Below are positions 39,761 through 48,189 of a stretch of 64,000 nt of DNA, piece by piece. Position 1 is the first letter of the stretch. The number at the start of each line of letters is the position of its first letter. The notes under the pieces were generated by a model. It worked only from the letters and a program-made list of their open reading frames with translations. It searched no databases and was not told where the DNA came from. The translations under genes were made by a program, and so were the position numbers. The DNA is from Exiguobacterium sp. s124. Lineage in GTDB: Bacteria; Bacillota; Bacilli; Exiguobacteriales; Exiguobacteriaceae. The DNA lies in the NCBI RefSeq assembly GCF_018617485.1, contig NZ_JACSKH010000001.1, forward strand, positions 1,736,001 to 1,800,000, written 5' to 3'.

Positions 39761-40534
39761 ATGTTCCATCGCCGTAAAACGTATACGATTCGACCTGAAC
39801 GCCTGCAAGAATTCACCGACTTCTTCCATACATACATCTATCCGATTCAAGCGTCCCATGGCGCTCGCCTCGTCGGACGCTGGGTGACCGAAGACAAATC
39901 CGAGGTCATGGCATTATGGGAATATCGGGACCGTGAACACTATGAGCAAGTCGAGCGAGATTATCGCGGCAGCGCGTTAAGACGGGATGCCATGAAAAAA
40001 CGGGCCCGCCTCGGAAAAGACTTGTATATCAAGTCAAGCGAAGAGTTCATGATGCCGACCGGTCACTATACGCCGCCGCGTGCCATCGTTTGTGTGACGG
40101 CGTATATTACGAACGAAGCGGGTGAGGTCCTCCTTGTCAAAAACATGCATCGGAACGACTCGTTCGAGATGCCGGGCGGACAGGTCGAAGAACATGAATC
40201 GCTCGTCGACGCAATCCACCGTGAAGTGGACGAAGAGACAGGTGTGAAAATCGAAGTAGAAGGCATCACCGGGATTTATCAAAACGTATCGTCCCGTGTC
40301 CTCTGCGTCACGTTCCGCGCGAAATATGTGTCTGGAGAACTTCGACCACAAGCCGGAGAAACGCAAGAAGTCGGATTCCACAAAGTCGATGCTCATAATG
40401 TCGGCGACTATATCAAACGGGAGCACTTCCAGATGCGCTTCCTCGATGCGATTGATCCCGTCTATATGCCATACGCCATCTATAAAGTACGTCCATACGA
40501 ATTGATTGAGCGCATCGAGCGCCAATCGGTCTAA
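39761..40534 (+). CDS. NIPSNAP-like domain fused to a Nudix hydrolase
   Basis: The 257-residue protein has two parts. Residues 1 to about 95 look like a NIPSNAP/dimeric alpha-beta barrel domain (RRKTYTIRPERLQEFTDFF, MALWEYRDREHYEQVERDY). Residues about 105-250 are a Nudix hydrolase with a perfect box, GQVEEHESLVDAIHREVDEE followed by TGV, fitting GX5EX7REUXEEXGU. Nudix enzymes cleave nucleoside diphosphate-linked compounds; the NIPSNAP part may aid dimerisation or specificity (inference). ATG 39761 follows AAGGAGG. It is a one-gene transcript with terminators on both sides. Confidence 0.85.
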   Translation: MFHRRKTYTIRPERLQEFTDFFHTYIYPIQASHGARLVGRWVTEDKSEVMALWEYRDREHYEQVERDYRGSALRRDAMKKRARLGKDLYIKSSEEFMMPTGHYTPPRAIVCVTAYITNEAGEVLLVKNMHRNDSFEMPGGQVEEHESLVDAIHREVDEETGVKIEVEGITGIYQNVSSRVLCVTFRAKYVSGELRPQAGETQEVGFHKVDAHNVGDYIKREHFQMRFLDAIDPVYMPYAIYKVRPYELIERIERQSV

Positions 40535-40538
40535 CACA

Positions 40539-40575
40539 AAAAGGGATGATTCGCTCGTGGCGAATCATCCCTTTT
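40539..40575. terminator. Bidirectional terminator between Nudix gene and CorC-like gene
   Basis: AAAAGGGATGATTCGC, a short loop and the complement form a 16-bp stem with T-runs on both strands. Confidence 0.88.
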
Positions 40576-40577
40576 CT

Positions 40578-41855
40578 TTATGCTTCTTCTTGCATGTCTT
40601 CTTGCTGTGATTGTCCAGTCTCCACTAACAGTTTCCGGACACGGCGTTTTTCCACGTGGAGAACGGTGAACGTCAAGTCTTGATACGTCACTTGCGCACC
40701 TTTCTCCGGGATGTCGCCGAGTAATTCTACGAACCAACCGCCCATCGTGTTGGAATCGACGTCTGGTTCCGCAATCCCCATCTCTTCGGCGAATTCATCG
40801 ACGTTCATGTCAGCCATACACTCGTATACGCCTTCACGGAGACGTCTGAGATAGACGACAGATTCGTCGTGCTCATCCCAGATGTCGCCGACGAGCTCCT
40901 CGAGCATGTCTTCTAACGTGATCAGACCCGCCGTGCCCCCAAATTCATCGAGGACGACAGCCATGTGAGATTGTTTCTGTTGGAGAATCGGAAGTAGTTC
41001 AATCAATTTCGTCTGCGGTGACACATACGTGAGCGGTCGAATGAGCGAACGGACATCCGTCACTTCATCCTTCATCATCGAACGCAAGAAGTCACGTTCT
41101 GACAAGACACCGATGACGTTGTCAATCGAGTCTTTGTAGACCGGCAAACGTGAATGTCCACCACTGAAAATCGTGTCTTTGATTTCATCGAGCGAATCGT
41201 CGATGTCGACTGCCAAAATATCGATTCGCGGCGTCAAGACGTCATCGACGGTAATATCGTTGAAGGCGAAGGCGCTATGGACGAGCTCAGCTTCCGTCTC
41301 ACCAAGCACACCTTCTTCTTCTCCCATATCGACGAGCACTTTCAACTCTTCTTCCGTGACTGACGGCTCCTTGGCTTTCATCCCAATCATCCGAAGCGTC
41401 AACTTCTTCAAGCCAGTGAAGATCATCGTCACCGGTTTGAGGACTTTGACGAGGAACACGAGAATCCCGCTGATGAGAAGCGAATACTTCTCCGCAAATT
41501 CTTTGGCGAGCGATTTCGGTAAGATCTCACCGAAGATTAAGATGATGACCGTCGTCGCGAACGTCGACACGAGAAGACCCGTACCGCCACTGAAAATTGA
41601 TGTGGCGATGGCGGTCGATACCGTCGCCGAACCGATATTGACGATGTTGTTCCCGACGAGGATCGTCGAGAGCGTATCGTCAAAGCGGTCGACGAGACTG
41701 AGGACGCGTTTAGCGGCTTTGTCGCCGTCTTCTGCCATCCGAATCATCCGAACACGGTTTACACTTGAAAGCGCCGTTTCTGCTGATGAGAAAAACGCTG
41801 ACAACATGATGAGAACTACATATAGAATTAAACTTGACGAGGGCACAGGGTCCAC
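40578..41855 (-). CDS. CNNM/CorC-type membrane protein with CBS domains (HlyC/CorC family)
   Basis: The 425-residue protein has an N-terminal DUF21/CNNM membrane domain (LIMLSAFFSSAETALSSVNRVR, VGNNIVNIGSATVSTA, LIFGEILPKSLAKEFAEKYS), a CBS pair from about residue 200 (DVLTPRIDILAVD, SRLPVYKDSIDNVIGVL, HMAVVLDEFGGTAGLITLED), and a C-terminal CorC transporter-associated domain. Family members move or sense magnesium/cobalt. The start is GTG 41855, with a weak GGAG about 12 bases upstream. It lies downstream of obg with a 42-base gap, so it is probably in the same transcript. Confidence 0.9.
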   Translation of the reverse strand: MDPVPSSSLILYVVLIMLSAFFSSAETALSSVNRVRMIRMAEDGDKAAKRVLSLVDRFDDTLSTILVGNNIVNIGSATVSTAIATSIFSGGTGLLVSTFATTVIILIFGEILPKSLAKEFAEKYSLLISGILVFLVKVLKPVTMIFTGLKKLTLRMIGMKAKEPSVTEEELKVLVDMGEEEGVLGETEAELVHSAFAFNDITVDDVLTPRIDILAVDIDDSLDEIKDTIFSGGHSRLPVYKDSIDNVIGVLSERDFLRSMMKDEVTDVRSLIRPLTYVSPQTKLIELLPILQQKQSHMAVVLDEFGGTAGLITLEDMLEELVGDIWDEHDESVVYLRRLREGVYECMADMNVDEFAEEMGIAEPDVDSNTMGGWFVELLGDIPEKGAQVTYQDLTFTVLHVEKRRVRKLLVETGQSQQEDMQEEA

Positions 41856-41897
41856 GTTAGCTTCACACTCCGTTTCTTCTTAACAAATAATTTTTTC

Positions 41898-43187
41898 TTA
41901 CTCCACGAACTCGAATTCGAAGTCGAGAATCGCAACGACGCTGCCGTCTTCGGCACCAAGCTTACGAAGATCATCATCGACGCCCATCTGACGCATTTGA
42001 CGAGCGAATCGTTTGATTGACTCATCATGGTCAAAGTTCGTCATCTTGAAGAGCTTCTCGATACGTGGCCCCGTGATGACGAAGCGATCGTACTCATCGA
42101 TGTGGATCTGATAGCCTTTCTCTTCCTTCTCATAACGATACACGACACGAGGCGTCGCTGTCTTCTCTTCAAGCTCATCGAGTGGGAATTCAGGTGTCGT
42201 ATCGACAAAGTTCGCCACTTCGATCAACAAGTTGCGAAGACCATCTTGTGCGAGAGCAGAGATTGGGAAGACTTTGACATCGTCTCCTACCTTCTTCTTG
42301 AACTCTTCGAGATGTTCCTCTGCGTCCGGCATATCCATTTTGTTCGCAACGACGACTTGCGGACGCTCGAGGAGGCGTAGGTTATACGACTCGAGCTCAC
42401 GGTTGATCGTCGTGTAATCTTCGAACGGATCGCGTCCTTCCATCCCACTCATATCGATCATGTGAACGATCACTTTCGTCCGTTCGATATGACGAAGGAA
42501 TTGGTGACCGAGCCCAACGCCTTGGCTAGCCCCTTCGATGAGTCCTGGAAGGTCGGCCATGACGAAACTGCGGTCGTCCGCTGTCTTGACGACACCGAGG
42601 TTCGGTGTGATCGTCGTGAAGTGGTACGCCCCGATTTTTGGACGTGCCGAAGAGACGACCGACAGAAGCGTTGATTTCCCGACAGACGGGAATCCGACGA
42701 GTCCGACGTCTGCGAGAAGTTTCAACTCAAGACGCAACTCACGCTCTTGACCTGGTTCACCGTTCTCAGCGATTTCTGGAGCCGGGTTGGCAGGTGTCGC
42801 GAAACGACAGTTCCCGCGTCCGCCACGTCCGCCTTTGGCGATCGTCGCTTGTTGTCCGTGCTCCGTCAAGTCGGCGATGACCGTATCCGTCTCTGCGTCG
42901 AATACGATTGTGCCAGGTGGGACTTTGACGATGAGCGGCTTCGCTTTACGTCCGTGCATCCCTTTTGACATTCCTTTTTCGCCATCATGGGCGATAAACT
43001 TCTTCGAATAACGGAAATCAACGAGTGTGCGCAATCCTTCTTCTACTTCGAAGACGACGTCTCCACCGTGACCACCGTCACCACCTGCAGGTCCACCATC
43101 TGGGACATACTTTTCGCGGCGGAAGGCAACCATTCCTTTACCACCGTCTCCAGCTTTTACAAAAATATTAACCTGATCGACAAACAT
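41898..43187 (-). CDS. obg: Obg GTPase
   Basis: Essential GTPase in ribosome assembly and stress. The 429-residue protein has the glycine-rich Obg fold ([29 protein letters not shown], shown in part), G1 [11 protein letters not shown] (near residue 165), G3 [10 protein letters not shown]4 NKMD and a C-terminal OCT domain. It starts directly after the Spo0B-like gene, without gap. Order rplU-prp-rpmA-spo0B-obg is that of B. subtilis. Confidence 0.97.
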   Translation of the reverse strand: MFVDQVNIFVKAGDGGKGMVAFRREKYVPDGGPAGGDGGHGGDVVFEVEEGLRTLVDFRYSKKFIAHDGEKGMSKGMHGRKAKPLIVKVPPGTIVFDAETDTVIADLTEHGQQATIAKGGRGGRGNCRFATPANPAPEIAENGEPGQERELRLELKLLADVGLVGFPSVGKSTLLSVVSSARPKIGAYHFTTITPNLGVVKTADDRSFVMADLPGLIEGASQGVGLGHQFLRHIERTKVIVHMIDMSGMEGRDPFEDYTTINRELESYNLRLLERPQVVVANKMDMPDAEEHLEEFKKKVGDDVKVFPISALAQDGLRNLLIEVANFVDTTPEFPLDELEEKTATPRVVYRYEKEEKGYQIHIDEYDRFVITGPRIEKLFKMTNFDHDESIKRFARQMRQMGVDDDLRKLGAEDGSVVAILDFEFEFVE

Positions 43188-43628
43188 TTATTTCCCCTCC
43201 TTTATGTGAAACGTAGTCATCGCTACGTTCTGTTCGTACACATCGGCTGACGTGAGCACGTCTTCCGGGACATCTCCCGTGACGCGAACCATCAGTCCGT
43301 CCGTGAACGTCACATGAATCGGCCCGTCCGTGTTTTCTAACAATCGGACAAGCATCTCTGCCACTCGCGCATCATCGATGGCGAGTTGGTCGGTCGAAAT
43401 CGTATACGTCATCCGTCCTTCCCAATTCGCTTGAATCACGACAAGGCTCGTCTGTGGCACGTTCAGGCGAACGAGCGCACTCTCCTCGTCGGCCTGTTTC
43501 CGATAGCGTTCGTAAAGTTCTTCTAGCTTAGTCGGATCGAGTGCCGCATAGAGCGAGATCAATTGAAGCCGATTCATCCATTCGTGACGGACGGTCGATA
43601 AGAGCTCGAGTGTCTGTTCTGAATCCAT
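43188..43628 (-). CDS. Short Spo0B-like phosphotransferase domain protein
   Basis: The 146-residue protein corresponds in place to spo0B (upstream neighbour of obg). Its start, STVRHEWMNRLQLISLYAAL, resembles the Spo0B phosphorylatable-histidine helix, with His15 and Asn19. Spo0B of B. subtilis (192 residues) is a response-regulator phosphotransferase with a degenerate kinase-like C-terminal half; here that half is shorter. Spo0B's role in sporulation initiation is known; its role here is unclear because no other sporulation gene is visible. ATG 43628 is preceded by GGAGAGG. A terminator separates it from rpmA. Confidence 0.75.
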   Translation of the reverse strand: MDSEQTLELLSTVRHEWMNRLQLISLYAALDPTKLEELYERYRKQADEESALVRLNVPQTSLVVIQANWEGRMTYTISTDQLAIDDARVAEMLVRLLENTDGPIHVTFTDGLMVRVTGDVPEDVLTSADVYEQNVAMTTFHIKEGK

Positions 43629-43648
43629 TTGATCCTCTCCTAGAAAAA

Positions 43649-43680
43649 AAGACTCTAACCAAAAAAGTGGCTAGAGTCTT
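43649..43680 (-). terminator. Terminator between rpmA and the Spo0B-like gene
   Basis: AAGACTCTAGCCA and TGGTTAGAGTCTT pair (one G-U) with a short loop, then seven T on the minus strand. It would uncouple the ribosomal genes from spo0B-obg. Confidence 0.82.
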
Positions 43681-43694
43681 CTGCGTCGTTCAAC

Positions 43695-43976
43695 TTACGC
43701 GACTGGGTAAACGCTCACTTGTTTCTTGTCGCGACCAAGACGCTCATAGCGTACTACGCCGTCAACTTTCGCAAACAAAGTGTCGTCGCCACCACGGCCA
43801 ACGTTTTCACCTGGGTGAATCTTTGTACCGCGTTGGCGGTAAAGGATTGATCCAGCTGAAACTGTTTGTCCGTCAGCGCGTTTTGCACCGAGACGTTTCG
43901 AAATTGAGTCACGACCGTTTTTAGTCGAACCAACTCCCTTTTTCGAAGCGAAGAACTGAAGGTTCAATTGTAACAT
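43695..43976 (-). CDS. rpmA: Ribosomal protein bL27 with Firmicute N-terminal extension
   Basis: The 93-residue L27 precursor starts [20 protein letters not shown]. The first nine residues are the Firmicute-specific extension ending in FF before the mature ASKKG; cleavage by the Prp protease is needed for ribosome assembly. The rest ([23 protein letters not shown]) is typical L27. ATG 43976 has AGGAGGTG six bases upstream. The prp gene lies just upstream in the same operon. Confidence 0.97.
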   Translation of the reverse strand: MLQLNLQFFASKKGVGSTKNGRDSISKRLGAKRADGQTVSAGSILYRQRGTKIHPGENVGRGGDDTLFAKVDGVVRYERLGRDKKQVSVYPVA

Positions 43977-43988
43977 GAGGTCCACCTC

Positions 43989-44324
43989 CTATTGTTCAAT
44001 TTGGATATATTCACCGTAGCTTTGGGCGATCGTGTCTAACTGCACGAGCATCCCTTCTAATAACAGTTGGGTGCGTTCCATATCCTGCGGTGATAAGTCA
44101 GGATACGTCTCGACATAAAAGTAACCACCCTCTGTTTGATCTGCCATTTCTACAAGAAGTGATTGACCCGCAAGCGTTTCGACGGCGTTATAGGCACCAA
44201 ATATGATGGCTGAAACACCGGCGCACACCAAGTCAGAACCAGGTTCTGCAAAATTGGCATGACCAGTCACTTCGACGGAGCGAATCGACTTCGCCTCGTC
44301 TCGTCTTACCTTGACCCGAATCAT
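43989..44324 (-). CDS. prp: Ribosomal-processing cysteine protease Prp (YsxB)
   Basis: Removes the N-terminal extension of L27. The 111-residue protein has the catalytic His in TGHANFAEPGSD (His22) and Cys in LVCAGVSAI (Cys34), the family's dyad. Lying between rplU and rpmA fits its role. The start ATG 44324 lies three bases after the rplU stop, so the genes are translated as a unit. Confidence 0.95.
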   Translation of the reverse strand: MIRVKVRRDEAKSIRSVEVTGHANFAEPGSDLVCAGVSAIIFGAYNAVETLAGQSLLVEMADQTEGGYFYVETYPDLSPQDMERTQLLLEGMLVQLDTIAQSYGEYIQIEQ

Positions 44325-44327
44325 AGC

Positions 44328-44636
44328 TTACGCTTCGATTTTCTCGATGCGAACTTTCGTGTAAGGCTGACGGTGACCTTGCTTACGACGGTAGTTTTTC
44401 TTAGCTTTCATTTTGAAGACAGTGATCTTCTTAGCGCGGCCGTGTTTTACCACAGTACCGACAACTTTAGCGCCTTCTACGAGTGGAGCGCCGACTTTAA
44501 CATCGTCACCACCAACGAAAAGAACCTCACCGAATTCTACAGTACCTTCGACATCAGCATCGAGTTTTTCGATGTAGATCTCTTGACCTGCTTCAACTTT
44601 GATTTGCTTACCACCAGTTTTGATGATTGCGTACAT
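44328..44636 (-). CDS. rplU: Ribosomal protein bL21
   Basis: 50S subunit protein. The 102-residue sequence begins [20 protein letters not shown] and ends with [14 protein letters not shown], full length for L21. ATG 44636 follows AAGGAGG by nine bases; the frame back to 44672 lies in the leader. First gene of the rplU-prp-rpmA operon. Confidence 0.97.
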   Translation of the reverse strand: MYAIIKTGGKQIKVEAGQEIYIEKLDADVEGTVEFGEVLFVGGDDVKVGAPLVEGAKVVGTVVKHGRAKKITVFKMKAKKNYRRKQGHRQPYTKVRIEKIEA

Positions 44637-44747
44637 ATACGTGCACCTCCTTGTTAAACTCAGACTCGCCATCCTGGGCAGGGCAAATACCTTTAAAACC
44701 CGTTCTGTGCGGTTGTAGCCATTTGGGTGCTTCCAAACGAACTAACG
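44637..44747 (-). promoter_or_regulatory. Probable L21 leader (autoregulatory mRNA element)
   Basis: About 110 nt of untranslated leader lie between the promoter and rplU. The sequence has GC-rich paired segments (CCGC-AGAACGGG, GCCCTGCCCAGGATGGCGAG) just before the ribosome site, in the position of the L21 leader described in Bacilli. I did not fold it; identity rests mostly on position. Confidence 0.5.
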
Positions 44748-44753
44748 TTATAG

Positions 44754-44783
44754 ATAATACCACTCTCAATTATTCATTGTCAA
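44754..44783 (-). promoter_or_regulatory. Promoter of rplU-prp-rpmA
   Basis: On the minus strand TTGACA (44778-44783), 18 bases and TATTAT (44754-44759). It overlaps the end of the upstream RNase gene. Confidence 0.75.
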
Positions 44784-46105
44784 CGGCGAGATAAGAAATT
44801 CTGACATTCTGCAGACGTCCCGTAAAAGGCAAACTTCGGATCCCCTTCGATGAGGTGGACGTCGATGTCGAATTCATGCCAGGAAACGTCGTGCCACTTT
44901 TTCGGTAACGAGAGGACGACCGCCTCGTATTGCCCGCTGAGATCGAGGAGCGCACGTTCAAACTGCGAGAAAACGGCTAGCTTCGACGACTTGCCCGCAT
45001 AGGTCATCCGGTCTTGAATCGAGCGCCCGGTCCGCTCCCTCGACAACTCGAACAATCCCATCAATGTGAATCCATACACTTCGACGCGACGTGGGTCGCG
45101 TGCCCCGAGTTCTTTCATTTTCTTGAGAAGTCGGGTCTGTCCTTCTTTCGAACCACGGAGGAAGTCGATGACGATCATCCCGCCAATATTACGTAAGCGC
45201 AACTGTTCCATAATCGTATAGAGTGCCGCTTCATTGATCGTATCGGCCGCACGTCCTTTATCTTTGACGGCGACGTTCTTCCCGCTGTTGACGTCGATAA
45301 CGGTCATCGTCTCGACTTGTTCGATCAAGACGAACGCCCCTCCATCCAACCAGACGGCACGACTTTCGAGCTTTTCAATCATCCCATCGAGACGTTTCGC
45401 CTCCGGGATTCGTCCTTTGCCGATATGACGTTTCACAGGGACGTCGAGTCGCTCAATGCGCGCCTGTCCTTCCTTGTCGTTCAAAAGGACTGATTCGACC
45501 GCATGACGGCGTACGAAATGTTCACATAGTAGCTCGTCTTGACCGTAGCGCTGTTCAATCACGGTTTTCGCACGATCACGAAGCAAGTCGAGTTCTTCCT
45601 GTAAGGCGTCTGGTGCCACTTGGCCGGCCTCCGTCCGAAACAGGACCCCTTCCTCTTCTGAAAGGGCGACCGACTTCGAGAGGCGGTCCTGCGTGACGAG
45701 GTCGAGCTTTCGACTGAACAACTTCCGACGACCGTATGGGAAGTAGACGAGATAGCGTCCACCGAACCGAATGTTCTCCGTCACCTTATGATGCTTGCCA
45801 TTGATGCCTTCTTTCGTCACTTGCACGAGTCGTTTCTCCCCGACGACAGCCGCTTGTCCGATCGCCGGCACGTCCGGATACGAGGCGAGCGCGCGAAGCG
45901 TCTCCGCAATCGGTAAAAAGAACGTCGTCTCCCCGTCCGTCAAAAAAGCCGCCCCGAGTGACGGATGAATCCGTTCAATCGCAGCCTCGACGATTGTACC
46001 GACCGACAACTGGTCGACGAAGCGTTCCTCGACTTCGAGCAAACGTTCCCCGTCCACGAGCATCGCCCGTTCGATGGAAGGTGTTCGTTCGTAGATTAAC
46101 TTCAT
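44780..46105 (-). CDS. rng: Ribonuclease E/G family protein without zinc-link cysteines
   Basis: Endoribonuclease of the RNase E/G family (441 residues). An S1-like RNA-binding domain is near residues 35-115 (IVEAAIERIHPSLGAAFLTD), a 5'-sensor/catalytic domain follows, and TMTVIDVNSGKN (near residue 290) holds the catalytic Asp with FLRGSKEGQTRLLKKM and RVEVYGFTLMGLFELSR after it. In RNase E/G the next segment carries CPxCxG, which coordinates the inter-subunit zinc; here RSIQDRMTYAGK follows, with no Cys pair. ATG 46105 follows GGAGAGG by five bases. B. subtilis lacks this family; some Bacillus relatives have it. Confidence 0.87.
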   Translation of the reverse strand: MKLIYERTPSIERAMLVDGERLLEVEERFVDQLSVGTIVEAAIERIHPSLGAAFLTDGETTFFLPIAETLRALASYPDVPAIGQAAVVGEKRLVQVTKEGINGKHHKVTENIRFGGRYLVYFPYGRRKLFSRKLDLVTQDRLSKSVALSEEEGVLFRTEAGQVAPDALQEELDLLRDRAKTVIEQRYGQDELLCEHFVRRHAVESVLLNDKEGQARIERLDVPVKRHIGKGRIPEAKRLDGMIEKLESRAVWLDGGAFVLIEQVETMTVIDVNSGKNVAVKDKGRAADTINEAALYTIMEQLRLRNIGGMIVIDFLRGSKEGQTRLLKKMKELGARDPRRVEVYGFTLMGLFELSRERTGRSIQDRMTYAGKSSKLAVFSQFERALLDLSGQYEAVVLSLPKKWHDVSWHEFDIDVHLIEGDPKFAFYGTSAECQNFLSRR

Positions 46106-46128
46106 GTGCACCTCTCCTTTCGACAGAA

Positions 46129-46150
46129 AAAGGCAACTTTCGTTGCCTTT
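46129..46150 (-). terminator. Hairpin at the end of minD
   Basis: AAAGGCAAC, a GAAA-type loop and GTTGCCTTT overlap the minD stop; the T-run is short, so termination may be partial and allow reading into rng. Confidence 0.55.
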
Positions 46151-47006
46151 ACGCTTTTTTCATTCCAAATTTCATCATGAGTCGTGCCCAGAAGCCGACC
46201 GGTGCCGTCTCCGTCTGAATCGACATGAGCGGGACCGATTCACCAAGGATGCGGCGCGTGATGTTGCGGTACGCTTGTCCGGCATTGTTGTCCGGGTTCA
46301 TCGTGACCGGTACCCCACGGTTCGCAGCGGCAATGACTTCCTCATCATCGATGACGACGCCAAGGAGGTCGATCGACAAGATGCGCATGATGTCATCGAT
46401 ATCGAGCATATCACCTGATTCGACGAGGTGATTTTTCACCCGGTTGACGATCAGCTTCGGCGCTTCGATGTGATTCGCTTGTTCGAGCATCCCGATGATG
46501 CGGTCTGCGTCTTGGACGGCCGCCTTCTCTGGCGTTGTGACGACGATCGCCTCGTCCGCCCCCGCGATCGCGTTCATGAATCCTTGCTCAATCCCCGCAG
46601 GGCAGTCAATCAAGACGAAATCATATTCCGTCTTCAATTGGTCGACAATCTCTTTCACTTGCTCAGGATTGACCGACGTCTTGTCTTTCGACTGCGCGGC
46701 CGGAAGCAAGTACATCTCTTCGAACCGTTTGTCGCGAACGAGCGCCTGGTTCAATTTACATTGTCCTGTAATGACGTCGACGAGGTTATAGATGCTCCGG
46801 TTGTCGAGTCCGAGAATGATATCGAGGTTACGCAACCCGATATCCGTATCGACGAGACAGACCGAGTGTCCAGACAAGGCGAGCCCCGTCCCGATGTTGG
46901 CGGTCGTCGTCGTCTTGCCGACGCCCCCTTTTCCTGATGTCACGACGATGGCTCTGCCGTTTTTCACTTCTTTTTCTGTATGTACAGGCTCCACTACTTG
47001 CTCCAT
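46149..47006 (-). CDS. minD: Septum-site determining ATPase MinD
   Basis: Membrane-bound ATPase that recruits MinC and blocks polar division. The 285-residue protein has deviant Walker A VTSGKGGVGKTT (near residue 25), DTDIGLRNLDIILGL, DCPAGIEQGF and a C-terminal amphipathic membrane-targeting helix (VGFWARLMMKFGMKKA). It carries an N-terminal extension of about 18 residues relative to B. subtilis MinD. ATG 47006 is chosen; a GTG at 47015 overlapping the minC stop (GTGA) is an alternative. Confidence 0.95.
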   Translation of the reverse strand: MEQVVEPVHTEKEVKNGRAIVVTSGKGGVGKTTTTANIGTGLALSGHSVCLVDTDIGLRNLDIILGLDNRSIYNLVDVITGQCKLNQALVRDKRFEEMYLLPAAQSKDKTSVNPEQVKEIVDQLKTEYDFVLIDCPAGIEQGFMNAIAGADEAIVVTTPEKAAVQDADRIIGMLEQANHIEAPKLIVNRVKNHLVESGDMLDIDDIMRILSIDLLGVVIDDEEVIAAANRGVPVTMNPDNNAGQAYRNITRRILGESVPLMSIQTETAPVGFWARLMMKFGMKKA

Positions 47007-47011
47007 TCCAC

Positions 47012-47683
47012 TCACCCTCTCTGTAATTCCATTGCATATGCGTCTTTCAGACCGGTCATGACGTGGCGGAGACGTGTCATCTCGATCCCGTCATTCGTCT
47101 GGTACGCACAACCCATCTCAATCTCAGGAAGTTCTTCTTCATCGTCGGACGTGAGAACGTGTTCGCCGATTGCCAAAAACTTCGGATGGAGTAGGCTCGC
47201 GGTGATGACCGCTTCTTCCCATCCTTCGACACCCGCACGCACATTTCCTCGTATCGTGCCTAAACAATAAATACTTCCTGTCGCCCGGACCTCTGAGCCA
47301 GGGTTGATATCCCCGATCACAAGCACCGAACCATCAAACGTGAGGACCTGCCCACTGCGAATCGTCCCGCTATGGTAGTGGAACGTCTTTCTGCCGTACG
47401 TTGCTTTCGCTTCTTCCGTCAACATGACATCGCTCGACAAGTCTTCAATATAAAAAACGCCATGACGAGCGACGACCTCACGAATTTGACGTATCAGCTC
47501 CTCGTCAAGATAACGAGTACCCGCGTGCAACTTCAGGGCAATCTTACCGGACGGCGGCTCCATTTCTTGTAATGTCGCTTCAAAGTCCGTAAGCACCTCG
47601 TCGATGCCACTCTTCGGATTGAAGTGGATGGCAATTCCGTTGCGATGTCCTTTAATCGTAATGTGTCGTTTACGCTCCATCAT
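47012..47683 (-). CDS. minC: Septum-site determining protein MinC
   Basis: FtsZ assembly inhibitor. The 223-residue protein has an N-terminal MinC_N domain and a C-terminal beta-helix with HYHSGTIRSGQVLTFDGSVL and NPGSEVRATGSIYCLGTIRG (typical MinC_C). A double Met start at 47683. It directly follows mreD by two bases and precedes minD. The mre-min linkage is a Bacillales arrangement. Confidence 0.94.
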   Translation of the reverse strand: MMERKRHITIKGHRNGIAIHFNPKSGIDEVLTDFEATLQEMEPPSGKIALKLHAGTRYLDEELIRQIREVVARHGVFYIEDLSSDVMLTEEAKATYGRKTFHYHSGTIRSGQVLTFDGSVLVIGDINPGSEVRATGSIYCLGTIRGNVRAGVEGWEEAVITASLLHPKFLAIGEHVLTSDDEEELPEIEMGCAYQTNDGIEMTRLRHVMTGLKDAYAMELQRG

Positions 47684-47685
47684 GG

Positions 47686-48189
47686 CTACCCTCTTTTCAC
47701 AACAGGTCGGATCGTCACATACCGCATCATCGGATAATAAAGAATCACGATGGCGATGGCATTGACGAGCACGGTCCCTGGAATCTGTTCAATCAATAGT
47801 GTTTGAATCGTCATCAACGTCCCACCGATCGCCGCCATGATCCCGTATATCGCAACTGTGAATACGACAATCATGAACGTAAAGGTGATGGTGACGGAGA
47901 AGAAGTTCTCACCTATATATTTTAACACGAAGCTGGCTAAGAGAGGAATGAGTGAAAAAGTAAATACATAAATTCCAAGCAAGTCGGTATAGACGATATC
48001 GTACAGCAACCCGAATACAAGACCGAACCCGAGCGCCGTCTCCCATCTGCCATACAGACTGACGAACATCAGCCCAATCAACGTCAATAAGAGATAGGGC
48101 GTGGCATAGTGCCACGAGAAAATCGATGCCCATGTTCCTTCAATAAGAAAAAGGAGGAACAGGGCGATGAACACTTTCATGTTACTCAC
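47686..48189 (-). CDS. mreD: Rod shape-determining protein MreD
   Basis: Membrane component of the elongasome. The 167-residue protein has about five hydrophobic segments and the family element GLVFGLLYDIVYTDLLGIYVF. GTG 48189 is chosen, with AAGGAGG eight bases upstream, overlapping the mreC end by eight bases; the ATG at 48180 is 17 bases from it. Function through contact with MreC and MreB is known for the family. Confidence 0.92.
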   Translation of the reverse strand: MSNMKVFIALFLLFLIEGTWASIFSWHYATPYLLLTLIGLMFVSLYGRWETALGFGLVFGLLYDIVYTDLLGIYVFTFSLIPLLASFVLKYIGENFFSVTITFTFMIVVFTVAIYGIMAAIGGTLMTIQTLLIEQIPGTVLVNAIAIVILYYPMMRYVTIRPVVKRG

